From Castanea sativa (Eukaryota; Streptophyta; Magnoliopsida; Fagales; Fagaceae), in assembly GCF_040712315.1 (NCBI RefSeq), contig NC_134017.1, positions 15,964,001 to 16,028,000 of the forward strand: a DNA stretch of 64,000 nucleotides, given 5' to 3'. Shown piece by piece: positions 24,081 through 34,811 of this stretch (position 1 is the first letter of the stretch; the number at the start of each line of letters is the position of its first letter). The notes beneath the pieces are model-generated. The model saw only the letters and a program-made list of their open reading frames with translations, did not search any database and was not told the origin of the DNA. The position numbers and the translations under genes are program-made.

Positions 24081-26541
24081 CAAAAAGTATACTCCATCCA
24101 TCTTATATCATTTATTTCATATTGAATATCCCAAAATATAATCCTCTTTAAAGAAAATGAAAACAATATCGATAAATTTCATAACTTACTCTTCACTTTT
24201 ATTTGAGAAGTCAATACCTATTTTTCACTATACCATGCCTAACTTGCTAAAAAGATTCAAGAACTATTATGGACTCTATGATAAAACCAACTAAAATGAA
24301 CTTAACTTCACAGTTTGAGATTAACTAAAACTTTAGAAAGATGGTAGTTTTACTAATGACCATTGTAATATTAAAGAACAAGTAGTTCCAATGTGGAATT
24401 AGAATATTGACCAGGTAAGAATAAGCTGATGACTAGTCCATTATGTATATTGAGACAAATGCTATGGTTTTTCCATTCAATCTAAGAAATATATAAGAAA
24501 CCCACTGAAGATCTGCAATCACATTAAAAATACTCTTCCGCCCGTGCATTTTGTCAAATGCTGTTTGATACATGTCCAACAACCTTATTTACCTCCAAGT
24601 TGCACATTATTTCTCTGTAAAGCACTAATGTGCTGTAGTTCTTAATGGTAAATTAACAAAACTCCATAGAAATACAAAAGATACATTCAACCTTCCCCTC
24701 ATCAGTTAGAACTTAGATACCCAGTGTGCTTTTTAAAAATAGGCTGCCATTGCAAAACTCATATTTATCTAGCCATTCAACAAGCTATGGTGATATCTAA
24801 TCTACCTCAGAGCTAACTATAAATAATGTTCTGAAAACGTAAAATAAAATGTATTGACTTCAAGAGTTACAAAGCCACCAGAGTTCCAGCCTCAGAAGCA
24901 ATTACAACTCAATTCATAAGGATGCCAAACAAAAAGTATCGTCCTTAAGTGCTTGGTTCACAAAGAAAAAAGTATTGGGGAATAGAAAAGAAAGAAAATA
25001 AAAGCAGAGCAAAATGGAAAATAATTATAAATATGTCATGTGGTCCAAAAAAGAAACTTCTAAAATCTTTCACAATTTTTTTTTTTAAACCTACCTTGAT
25101 TAGCACTTTTCCCTTCTTTATCAAATGCATAAAAACATGGACAAGCTTTAATAAAATTCATACTGCAATGGTTATACAGAATTTTTCTTTATTATTGGTA
25201 AGTGTACTCATTGAGTCTCTCTAGCCCATTATTAAAGGAGAAGGTGTCATTTGAGCTGGGCCTTATTAATGGGCATCCACAAATTAAAGTAAATTCAACA
25301 AACCCGCAGTTAAGCACATCATTTTTCATCTATATTGAAGCAAACTTTAAAAAAAAAAATTTCAAAGAAAAAAAAAGAACAAAACAATTTTTTGCAATTT
25401 TTTTTTATAAAAAAACACTCAGAAATTTCAAATCACTTTGAATTCTTTTCAACAGCGGTGAAAAAGACAATGAAGCAGTAAATAATTCTAAAAATGAACA
25501 CCGCCAACCCCCCAGAAAAATTATTGCGTTCTCCCCTTCCAAAAAAAAAAAGTGAAAAGGGACTGAGTCAAAATGAGACGAAAGGTGATAGAACCAGCTC
25601 ATCTACCGCAAAAAACAAACAAAATTTTAGAAGCCCAAAAATAAGTACATAAAAATAAATGTATGAAAATGAAATTTACTACTATGAATGATGACACATA
25701 AATTTACTACCTAAATTTAGTCAAACGTAAAACACACCAAACACAGAATCAAACCTCAAACACTTTATCCTAAATCACCACAAACCAATCAAACTTCAAA
25801 CACCCATAAACAAAAATTTAAAAGATAAATTTTATTACTTACACTATTTTCATAAACAGAACCAAACCTCAAAAACCTTATCCTAAATCACCACTTATAC
25901 CAATCCTATTCCCAACTATATCTACAAAAAACACACATATCAAAAAAAAAAAATCATAGATATCCACATGATCATCTTTTATCTCAAATGAAAAATTTTA
26001 AAAAAAAAAAAAAAGAGCTATTTTTTGAATAAAAAAGTGAATATTAAAAAATAATGGTTATGATCACGCTGTGTACCACATCCCATCAAAACGTACGTGC
26101 TTGAACATATATATATATAGACGAGAGTAATCATGGTGGAGCTGATGTCATAGGTTACAATTGTGGCGTACCTTTTTTACGGTCGCCACGTCGATTGGCG
26201 GAGCAAGAAGCGTGAGTGGGGTCATCAGACAAGTAACCATCGGACACGTGGACATGAGGGTCGGAGGAAGGCGAGTCATGTTGGTTGTTATTGGGTGAAG
26301 CGGCGGCGGAAGACGAGGAGTGGTAGTGCGCACTCGACAGATTCCCCATACTCGCACTCTTCTTTATCATCGACCCATCTGTCAACCTCACCCCAAACAG
26401 CCTCAACCCACCACCACTCCCACCAACACCACCACCACCACCTCCTCCTCCGCCGCCACCTCCACCGCCTCCGCCTCCGCGGTTGGGGCACGTGCGGGAG
26501 TTATGCCCGTTGTTACTGCAGTGCGAGCACCGCCGAGTCAT
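21743..26541 (-). CDS. KUA1 (MYBH-like): MYB-related (SHAQKYF) transcription factor with CCHC zinc knuckle, KUA1/MYBH type
   Basis: Three exons: 26541-26172, 22829-22621 and 22273-21743, all GT-AG and in frame, giving 369 residues; I recall Arabidopsis KUA1 as about 365. Exon 1 starts [19 protein letters not shown], a CX2CX4HX4C knuckle, followed by a 17-Gly run and [10 protein letters not shown], the R/KLFGV repression motif. Exon 1 ends at ...RGDRKK. Exon 2 encodes the single MYB repeat: [20 protein letters not shown], then [20 protein letters not shown], then [10 protein letters not shown] and the [12 protein letters not shown] extension. Exon 3 carries [14 protein letters not shown] (EAR-like) and [16 protein letters not shown]. 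Known family members are nuclear and repress targets through TATCC-type boxes in growth, senescence and sugar or hormone responses; that role is inferred from family. Intron 1 is 3.3 kb with SINE-like relics and an (AT)n tract. Confidence 0.95.
23700..23825 (-). repeat. SINE-like relic in intron 1 of the MYB gene
   Basis: On the minus strand a pol III-type A-box-like word (TCAACTGGTAAAG) is followed about 45 bases later by a B-box-like word (TTTCAAATCCCACC), the layout of tRNA-derived plant SINEs. Ends are decayed and no clear target duplication was found. Confidence 0.55.
23908..24015 (+). repeat. SINE-like element in intron 1 of the MYB gene
   Basis: A-box-like TGATAGCCCAGTGATAATGG is followed by B-box-like GGTTCAAACACC about 50 bases downstream, then a pyrimidine-rich end running into an (AT)n tract. 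Opposite orientation to the host gene. Confidence 0.6.
24018..24080. repeat. (AT)n microsatellite
   Basis: About 30 AT units at the 3' end of the SINE-like element, inside intron 1 of the MYB gene. Likely grown from the SINE tail. Confidence 0.9.
25195..25290 (-). repeat. SINE 5' fragment in intron 1 of the MYB gene
   Basis: The minus strand reads CCCAGCTCAAATGACACCTTC, an A-box-type SINE head similar to the copy at 55090-55225. The 3' part is not recognisable. Confidence 0.4.
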
Positions 26542-26589
26542 GGCCGTGTCGCTCCCACACCCTCACCACCAACCCCGAGTCAATTACTC

Positions 26590-26611
26590 CAACTCAGATA
26601 TGAACCCAAAA

Positions 26612-26646
<35 letters not shown>

Positions 26647-26661
26647 GAGAGAGAGACAGAT

Positions 26662-26699
<38 letters not shown>

Positions 26700-26760
26700 A
26701 GATTAGAGGCTGTGAGCGAGAGAGAGCGAGAGAAAGAGAGAGAAATGGCTATATATATTT
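26590..26760 (-). promoter_or_regulatory. MYB gene leader and TATA box
   Basis: Upstream of the ATG (26541) lies a long (GA/CT)n tract at about 26617-26745, presumably 5' UTR. A TATA-like TATATATAG lies on the minus strand at 26757-26749, about 210 bases from the start codon. This would place transcription start near 26720. The transcription start itself is inference. Confidence 0.55.
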
Positions 26761-26799
26761 GGGATTTTTGGGGAAGTGAGAGAAAAGGGCAAAATGGGA

Positions 26800-29700
26800 A
26801 ACGTGTGATTTATAATTAAAAGGTTAATTTAAGGGATTAGAGGAATGCGGGGGTTCGTTCGTTGTGTTTTTAATTAAATGACGGTTTTGCCCTCCAATTC
26901 GTAGGAAGTGTATCATAATAAGGATAACGTTGTAATACGCGTCTCCTGTTTTTTCGGTGAAGAGTTTTTCTTAGATCTTGGTTGGGAGAGTTTGGCCCCC
27001 CTTTTGTTTTGGACAAAGGTTTATTCCAATTCAAAACCAAAGAATCTCTCTCCTTTTCTTTCCTATTATATAGCATGTTGACCTGTTTTTTCTTTTTTAT
27101 TTTGAGTAATATTAAGAATACTTCCCAATTTTATTACACTAGTTGTACTGATAAATGTGTCATCAACTATAAAATAGTAATTAAGCAGATATATTTATTG
27201 ATTATTATTTAGTTGGCATTTTCTATTGTTTCTAGTAAAAACGTCTAGAAGGTAAATACTTAATTTTCAATTCTATAATTATTATAAATAAATAAAAATG
27301 AAAGTAAAAATTCATTACCTCCTTCAGTTTTTTGTATTAGATGAAAATTTTTACTTTTTTTTTTTAATGCAAAAATTTGTACTTTTATTTTTGAGAAGAA
27401 AGTAGAAGTTTTAATGAAAGATTAATGGTTCTTTATGAGAAAAAAAGATTAATGGAATTATGATGGTGGTTTATTGTACTATAGGAATCAGTAATTAGTA
27501 TTGCATGTTGGTCCTTGTTTTTAGTTGGTGGTTGTTGTACACCTTCTCATAAGTCATTATAAATATTGAGTGCCAAGTTTAGAAGTTGTGGACATTTATT
27601 TGGGAAGAGTCGATTTAAAGAAAGATTGTGAAGAGAAATAGTTGTTTAATTTTCATTCAGAATGAAAATTATTCATGCTATCATCTAATCTGATGTTAAT
27701 GTATACATATTGTAAGTTGTTTTAATAATTGGAAATCTTATCAGAATACGAAAAGCATTCAATTTGAAAGGGATTTTACAAAACAATAGATTACAAGCAA
27801 TCACCAAAAGATTTATGGCGCAGATGGCTTGCTTTTGTCTTTTGCCATTTGTTTCTCATCAAAACGTTTTGTGCATGCCATTTTGGATAAAAATATCTTG
27901 CATGAGTGACAGCAAGGTTTTTCTTTCTCTTTTTTGCCCAAAAAAAAAAAAAAAGTAGGATGCAATCACTATGTCGAACATTTTAGCAACATCCGTCCAT
28001 TGAGAAACCAATCCACAAGGCCTTTTTTTGGTGAGTTCAACTATAGCTTAAATATATTCCCACAATTGTAACTTAGCTTCTTTTCTTTTTTTTTTGAAAG
28101 AACTTAGCTTAAAAATACCCCAAGTCTTTTTAGCCAAAATCTAGCAAGGGCAGCACCAAAAAAAAAAAAAAAGAAGCTTCATCAAGTTGGACACATGTGG
28201 GCTAAAATTTGAGAAAGCTACCTACATTACCACTAGTGAGATATTGTAACACACCAAGAGAAATATCAAGTAAGAAGTGGAGAGAAAATGAAAGATAGGG
28301 TGTCAAATCAGGAAATAAAAATTCGTATATATTTAGTTTTTGACCCATTTCATGCTCCACTCTATATAAAAAAAAAATAGTAAAGAAACCGTATCCAGAT
28401 AGGATAATGAAAAATATAAGAAGTCTAATAGAGATATATATGCAAAGTGGGTTTTTAGCTAAAACTAAGTTAAGTTCATGATCTTTATAAAGTTCTTTTC
28501 TAGAAGGTTTGCTCTTTGATATTTTACTTTTTTTTTCATTTAGAATAGTTGAAAAAAGATATCAGATAAGAAGTAAAGAGAGAATGAAAGATAGGGTGTC
28601 AATTATAATATAAAATTTTAATAATAAAAAAAGCTTGTATTTAAGTTTAATACATTTCCTTCTCTAATTTATTTGAAAAATAGTAAAGAAATAGTATCCA
28701 TATAAGATAAAGAAAAATATAAGAAGTATGATAGAGATCTATGTGATAAGTGGGTTTTTAGCTAAAACTAAGCTAAGCTCATGATCTTTATAAAGTTCTT
28801 TTCTAAAAAGAAAAATATAAGAAGTATGATAAAGATATATGTGAAAAGTGGGTTTTTAGCAAAAACTAATTTAAGGATCTCATGATCTTTATAACCTTCT
28901 TTTCTAGAAGGTTTGCTCTTTCTTTTTTCTTCTTTTTCTTTTTTTTTTTAGATTGCACTTTTATTTTAAACCGTGTTCATTTAAAATAGCCGAAAAATTT
29001 GTTGGGTGTTGAATTTTTTTTATTCTTAAATATGGAAGTTCAATTCTACTGTTGGGAAAGTTCAATTCTACAATTGGGAAAGTTTAAAAAGAGAAAAAGA
29101 AAGTTGGCTTCTAAATTTGATATTATATACGAAACATGGAAACCATGCCTGAATCTGAATGCGAAAGAACCTTATAATTTTCACAGAAACAGGAATACAG
29201 AGATATTCGCTTTGCCTCTGAGAACAAAAAGGTCATTTTCCTATATTGGGTCAATCTATATAACACTTTTGTCTTTAGATTATTTATGGGAATTGCATGG
29301 TCTGGCTATAAACTCGGGGAGCATATTTTATCCAAAAATTACGATTTTTTTTTTTTATGTGGGTATTTATAAAACATTACGAATTTGTTCTGGGTATTTA
29401 TGAACTTCTCATTTTCATGTCAGACAAAAAATATGTGTTTTTTTTTTACGACCAAATTGCACTTTTTTATGGAATATTCATATATATACACACCTATCTA
29501 TTATTGTGGTACCTATTAATTTGGATAGGATATTATTATTGTGCATGATACATTGATTAGCCATGTTTATCAAATCGATTGGGACTCCCAAAAAGCCTAG
29601 TGGATGTACTTAGCCAACCACTATAGACCATGTGGATTTAGATATGGCCCACACTAGCTTTATGTGGGGTTCAAATTTCAAAGACTTGGTACGATATCAA

Positions 29701-30951
29701 TTTTGTTGCATGGATCGCCACACAGGTGTACATGTTAGACCGACGTGTTTTTTCCTTTTTTCTAATCCACCTATTTTTTCTTTTTGCTGAAACTTTTTTT
29801 CTAAAAATCCACCTAATCCATAAAGGAATACTGCTAATTATGCTTTGGCTCTCATAAAGATCTTTTGCGTGAAATGCTTAGCAATAATTATAAACAGGAA
29901 AAACGATTGTCACACACTCACATCAAAAACATGCAGCCCCATTCAAAAAGCCTGTTCTGCTTTGCTCAAAAAAGAAAAGCCTGCTTTGTTCAATAATAGA
30001 ATGTGAATAGATCTAAATCAAATCTATTTTGACCATAATCTGTGTGTTTGCAATTCAATAATTGAGTGAGAGGAACTTGAAGTTATGAACCCTAAACTTT
30101 AGTTTAAAGAATTGATAATTAAGCTATAAGACTTTTTGCCTCTATGAATAATTTAATTAGTCTATATTGCACTTTGCCTACGCAAAAGTAGTGTATTATA
30201 TTTCAAGAAGTGTTAATTGAATTATAAGATTCTCTTGATTATTGATTAATAATTTAATTAGATTGTTTTCAATTTACCTACACAAAGATTAATATATTAT
30301 CATATGAATGACATAATGAATGATGTTAAAGATATATTATAAATTTTATTATGTACCCATTTGGTTACCATATTTTGGGGAAAATTTTACCACATTTGCA
30401 ATTTCAAAACATGATTTAATGTGTTTAGAAAAATTTACAAATCATTTTTTTTATCTAATAATGTGATTTTTCTGTGCTTTACAAAGTGAATAACAATAAC
30501 AAAAGAATACTTTAAAAGCTGAACCAAATGCTAACTTTACAAACTAATATATTAGCTTTTAAACATAATACGAAAAAAATAAATAAATAATTTATTTAAC
30601 ATCAATTATATTTATATTTATATTTATTGTCACTTTAGTTGTAAATATTTTTATAGTTAAACTGATATTCTTTTTAGCATTTTCCATTATTAATCAACAA
30701 TTTATTATAGAATAACAATATATGTAAGCGTCAACCTAAACAAAGGCTAGGTATTAATTTGCTATTGACCCAAGAAATAGAATTGTTATTTTATTATCTA
30801 CAGTTTAGTTTAGTTTTTTTATTTTTTCGTGAAGTTTAAAGTTTAGTTATTTTAATACTATACATGGTCGTTTCTAAAATATTTATAAAAAAAAAACTAT
30901 ATTGGTAGTTTTATCCAATTAATTATGAGCATATTATTTGGAGATATATAC
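26800..30951. other. Intergenic region upstream of the MYB gene
   Basis: AT-rich, no gene recognised. Open frames up to 134 codons (28999-29403) have no recognisable domain and lie in repeat-rich sequence. It contains the 298-bp tandem repeats at 28258-28925. 29560-29720 has a decayed SINE-like look (GGGGTTCAAATTTCAA) but no clear ends. Confidence 0.5.
28258..28925. repeat. Tandem repeat, period about 298 bp, two and a half copies
   Basis: AAGAAGTGGAGAGAAAATGAAAGATAGGGTGTCAA-type sequence at about 28270 recurs near 28568. AAAAATATAAGAAGT followed by GTGGGTTTTTAGC and TCATGATCTTTATAA occurs three times (about 28410-28500, 28710-28800, 28805-28895). The third copy contains only the second half. 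CTAGAAGGTTTGCTCTTT closes copies one and three. Non-coding. Confidence 0.85.
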
Positions 30952-31074
30952 TTAGAGCTTCAGCATTGAATGTGGGAAATCTCAAATGCATGCCAAATTC
31001 CAAACTTTTTTACAATTGAGCCCAAAAAAACGTCTACAATGAAAGTTATAAAATACAATAATGGTAAAAAAAAA

Positions 31075-31130
31075 TACCATTGAGCTACAGTGCGATTCTA
31101 AAGGTAGAATCGCACTGTAGCTCAATGGTA
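31075..31130. repeat. Perfect 26-bp hairpin, 4-nt loop
   Basis: Left arm 31075-31100, loop AAGG, right arm 31105-31130. The arms are exact inverse complements and contain GAGCTACAGTGCGATTCTA. Flanked on both sides by A-rich tracts. It shares GCTACAGTGC and the 4-nt loop length with the hairpin at 34774-34811 in the second Harbinger element. Confidence 0.92.
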
Positions 31131-31299
31131 TAAAAAAAAATATTTTTTTATTCGGTCCGTGTCTTCTCTCCACAGAACCTGCTCTCTCTTCTTTCTTTAT
31201 TTCTATCTCTCTCTTTCTCTCTTGCTTTCTACTCTCTCTTCTTCCTGCTCTCTCTTCTTCATGGAAAATATTGTTCCAATGGGTTTTGGTTTGATGATG

Positions 31300-31720
31300 G
31301 ATTTTGGTTTGCTCGGTATGTGATCGGCATTGTGATCGGCGTTACTGGTTCTGATGGGTTTTGGATTGACGATGGGTTTTTTTTTTTTTCCTGGGTTTGC
31401 TGGTATGTGATCGACGTTGCTGGTTCTGATGGGTTTTGGTTTGATGATGGATTTTGGTTTGCTGGTATGTGATCGGCGTTACTGGTTTCGATGGGTTTTG
31501 GATTGACGATGGGTTTTTTTTTTTCCTGGGTTTGCTGGTATGTGATCGGCGTTGCTGGTTCCGATGAGTTTTGGTTTGATGATGGATTTTGGTTTGCTAG
31601 TATGTGATCGACGTTGTGATCGGTGTTGCTGGTTCCGATGGGTTTTGGTTTGACGATGGGTTTTTTTTTTTTCCTGGGTTTGTTGGTATGTGATCGGCGT
31701 TGTGGTGGCTGTTCTGTTGT
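31300..31720. repeat. GT-rich tandem array with two alternating unit types
   Basis: GGTATGTGATCG words begin at about 31315, 31402, 31464, 31537, 31599 (as AGTATGTGATCG) and 31685. Spacing alternates between short (62) and long (73-87) units, so the higher-order period is about 135-149 bp. Each unit carries GATGGGTTTTGG and either GATGATGGATTTTGG or GACGATGGGTTTTTT. Low-complexity sequence leaves frames partly open, but no start or domain is convincing. Confidence 0.85.
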
Positions 31721-32062
31721 GATCGGCGTGATGGTTTTTGTTTTATCAGTTTCGCCGATCTGGGTTGATATGGATGAATGATGATGGAGGAGTTATGTGG
31801 AGGAGTTGGGTTGATGATGGAGGAAGAGTCTGAAGAGGTGAAAAATAAAGTAACGGATGATTCTGGAAGAGGATAAAGTTGAGAAAAAACAAAACAGCAA
31901 AAAATATATTTTATTGCAAAAATATATTATTTTAATGAGTAGGATAAAAAAATAAAAGTTTTGATGTTGGGTGTTTTGAAAAATGGTATTGTATAATTGA
32001 TAAAGTGAATTTTTGATGATAAAATAGAATAAAATTAAGAAAAATAAATGCGGATGCTCTTA

Positions 32063-33302
32063 TATGATTGGTCCAGAGACCAAATGTCAAAGCTTTGGAT
32101 GCTTTGGATACAATTAACAAGACCAAATCGTCATGGATGATCTAACATTTATCATTTGAAAATGGAAGAAATAGTAGTCTAGTATTACAAGATTTTATTA
32201 TTGTCTTTTAATTGTCCCAAAACCTTGATTATATCATTAACTTGACCCATATAATTACACTAAACCTAGTACTATTATATATTAATTACCTTAAATCAAT
32301 GAATTGAGGTAAACTTAGTGATGATTAGGAAAAGAAAAATAATTGGTGGTGCACTAGTTATTGAAAGAGACCGAAGTTCCATGATCCAATAATCACGACC
32401 ATTGGATGTGTTGACTAGATCAAATCATTGACCATTACTGCACATAGGGATAGCCAAAATGGTCGAGTAAAAACCTTATAATATTTTACTATAAAAAAAA
32501 CATTATCTTAATCTAAAGTGTCAAAGTTAAAAGTTGACATGCACGAACACGTGAAAGCATGGGATCGGGCAACTTTTGGAGCCACGTGGCATCACATGCT
32601 CCATGAAAAGAAAAATTGCTCCTAGAAAATGGAGAGGATGAAGAAGCAAAGTAAAGCTTAGCTGAATTGATTATGATACGCAAGAGAATAATATAGTTTT
32701 TTTTTTTTTAATCTTTCCCATGTAAAAGAAAAGAAATCAAATAAAGTACGTTATCTTGAAGATGAACTTCCAGGAATCTCTGAGCGTGTGAGACTTTTTA
32801 TGATCCTGATGAGATAAGTTATGACTTGGAAAGAGATCCCTCTAGCCCCAGCTATGGAATTCTTTTGCAAAAGAGTTCTTTTACTGCAACAAATAAACTC
32901 ACAATTCTATTACATCGTAAACTATAACGAATCATTTATCACTTAAATTATAATTTTTTTATATCGTAAACTGTAATAAATTATTTATCACTTTTATATA
33001 AATTTATTATTTTTTATCTACTAATCATAGTTAACCAGATGGAAAATTATTGCAAAAATTGTACATTATTTTGTAGTGCTAGATATTTTTGTCTGTAATC
33101 CTCTCTTCTTTATCTTCAAATAAAAGTATATTTGTTCAGAAAAACAAAAACCAAGAAAGACAAAGAGATAAGTGTGACTTTATCATTTGAGTTTTGAGAT
33201 TAGTGTAACCTTATCATATATCTAAGATAAGATTTGCTAACCCTTGGTTGTGGTTTTTTAGATAATCTCAAAACAGTACAATTTCACCAACCTTGAGCTG
33301 CG
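32063..33302. other. Intergenic region, nothing recognised
   Basis: AT-rich sequence without long open frames or clear repeats. An inexact local repetition of TATCGTAAACTATAA-like words occurs near 32915-32995. Confidence 0.5.
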
Positions 33303-33569
33303 TGACTTTTATCATATTTTAATCAATAATCCGTACAAATGAAAATTTTCTGTAAAATACAAATTGATGTATGATAAAGTATTTAATTAATATTTTTGTA
33401 TTAATACTTATAGATATGAAGTCAGATCTCTTATTTAATAAAACAGTTTTACCTGTTGAGTTACTTGAACCTCAATTAATAAATATTAGCTTTCAAAAAA
33501 AAATTAATAAATATTATAAATAAATGAAATTTAAAATTTTAATATAATACTCTTATAGGTTATGAATCT

Positions 33570-33598
33570 TATTATTATTATTATTATTATTATTATTA
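33570..33598. repeat. (ATT)n microsatellite
   Basis: About nine ATT units, within duplicate A only; duplicate B has a poly-T run at the matching place. Confidence 0.85.
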
Positions 33599-34343
33599 GT
33601 CTTTATCATGTTAAAATTCAAAATATATAATAAAGTATTTAATTAATAAATATTAGTTTAATTGAAATGTAACATTTTAATAATCCTCTTTACTGTGTTG
33701 AAATTCAAGATATTATATCAAAATAGATTTATTTTTGAAGACTCTGTCAGTAAACACAAGTTCAATGTATTTGCGAAAGATACGGTATATGAATAACTTT
33801 TTTTTTTCTTCACTGACATTTTCATATATTCAAAGTACATGGTAAGAGCATCCACAGCAGTGGAGCTAAAATTTTAGCAATTTAGCTATACAAAAAGTTA
33901 CTTTATCTATTTTACCTATACACTTTACAAAACATGCTGCAGCAGTGCATCTATTTTAGCTTTCAACACAATAAAATAATATAAACATTACAATAAAATA
34001 ATATTTCTATTACAATAAAATAATACAAACACAAAACAAAAAAACTCCACAAACCGATCCACCACCACTGCCAACCAACCAAGATCACAGAAAAAAACCA
34101 TCAGCACAAATCACACAAATCACACCAACAAACCCACACAAATCACAAATCCAGCCATAGCCACGCCACGAAATCCGCGGCGTTCTTGAATCCGATGAAG
34201 GCGGTGCCGATGGAGATCGACGGTGAGATGGAGGACTGGGCGAGATGGGTCGGCGGCAGGAGACAGTGACGTGGGCGATGAGAATGAGGATCGGCGGTGA
34301 AATGGAGGACTGGGAGAGATGGGTCGGCGATGAAGATCGACGA

Positions 34344-34467
34344 TCCAGAAGTTATCGGCGGCGAAGCTCGACAATCCAGAAGTTATCGGCGGCGAGGCTC
34401 GACGATCCAGACCTTATCGGCGGCGAAGCTCGACGGTCCAGACCTTATCGACGGCGTCGGCGTGGGT
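34344..34467. repeat. 31-bp tandem repeat, four copies
   Basis: TCCAGAAGTTATCGGCGGCG-type units start at 34344, 34375, 34406 and 34437, a constant 31 bp. The last two have ACCTTATC in place of AAGTTATC. The period is not a multiple of three. Confidence 0.93.
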
Positions 34468-34502
34468 CTCAGCTGATCGGCGTGGGTCTCAGAGAGGGAA
34501 GA

Positions 34503-34606
34503 GAGAAGACGGCGTCGGCGGCGGAGTGACTAAAGCGAGAAGACGGCGTCGGCGGCGGAGTGACTGAAGCGAGAAGACGGCGTCGGCGGCGGTGGCGGTG
34601 AGCTCA
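34503..34606. repeat. 34-bp tandem repeat, about three copies
   Basis: GAGAAGACGGCGTCGGCGGC followed by GGAGTGACTAAAGC repeats with a 34-bp period. It is markedly GC-rich against the surrounding AT-rich DNA. Confidence 0.88.
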
Positions 34607-34773
34607 GAGAGGGACTGTGAAGAGAAACTGAAGGAGAGAGTGAAATGGAGATGCTTTCCGGAGGAGAGTATGAAGAAAAAAGAGTTCAGCGTGAAATGAA
34701 AAACGCAAAGGAGTGAAGAATTGTTTTTTAATCACCAGCAGAATAAAATAGTATTTTTTTTTTATAACTTTCA

Positions 34774-34811
34774 GCTACAGTGCTCATGTAGTGATACATG
34801 AGCACTGTAGC
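34774..34811. repeat. Perfect 17-bp hairpin, 4-nt loop
   Basis: Left arm GCTACAGTGCTCATGTA at 34774-34790, loop GTGA, right arm 34795-34811. It lies about 110 bp from the element end and shares its outer ten bases with the hairpin at 31075-31130. Confidence 0.93.

Larger units (their letters stand above)
30952..32062. mobile_element. Non-autonomous PIF/Harbinger-type element, TTA TSD
   Basis: Spans 30955-32059 (1105 bp) with TTA on both sides (30952-30954 and 32060-32062). The ends read GAGCTTCAGCATT and, inverted, GAGCATCCGCATTTA. A 3-bp TTA/TAA duplication with GAGCATC-type ends fits PIF/Harbinger. It holds a perfect 26-bp hairpin (31075-31130), a CT-rich stretch with repeated CTCTCTCTTCTT, and a GT-rich tandem array. 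No transposase or DDE domain. Origin of the interior is unknown. Confidence 0.82.

Noticed and set aside
26163..26779. Plus-strand His/Thr-rich and Arg-rich frames opposite MYB exon 1
   Set aside because: They are the antisense of the glycine run and the (GA)n leader. The minus-strand frame has the conserved knuckle and RLFGV motif and joins the downstream exons.
28999..29403. 134-codon plus-strand frame
   Set aside because: Phe/Tyr/Lys-rich composition typical of AT-rich noncoding DNA; contains homopolymer-derived stretches and no recognised motif.
34120..34529. Ser/Pro-rich and Arg-rich frames in the Harbinger element as host genes
   Set aside because: They follow the 31- and 34-bp repeats, lack introns or domains and end within the element.
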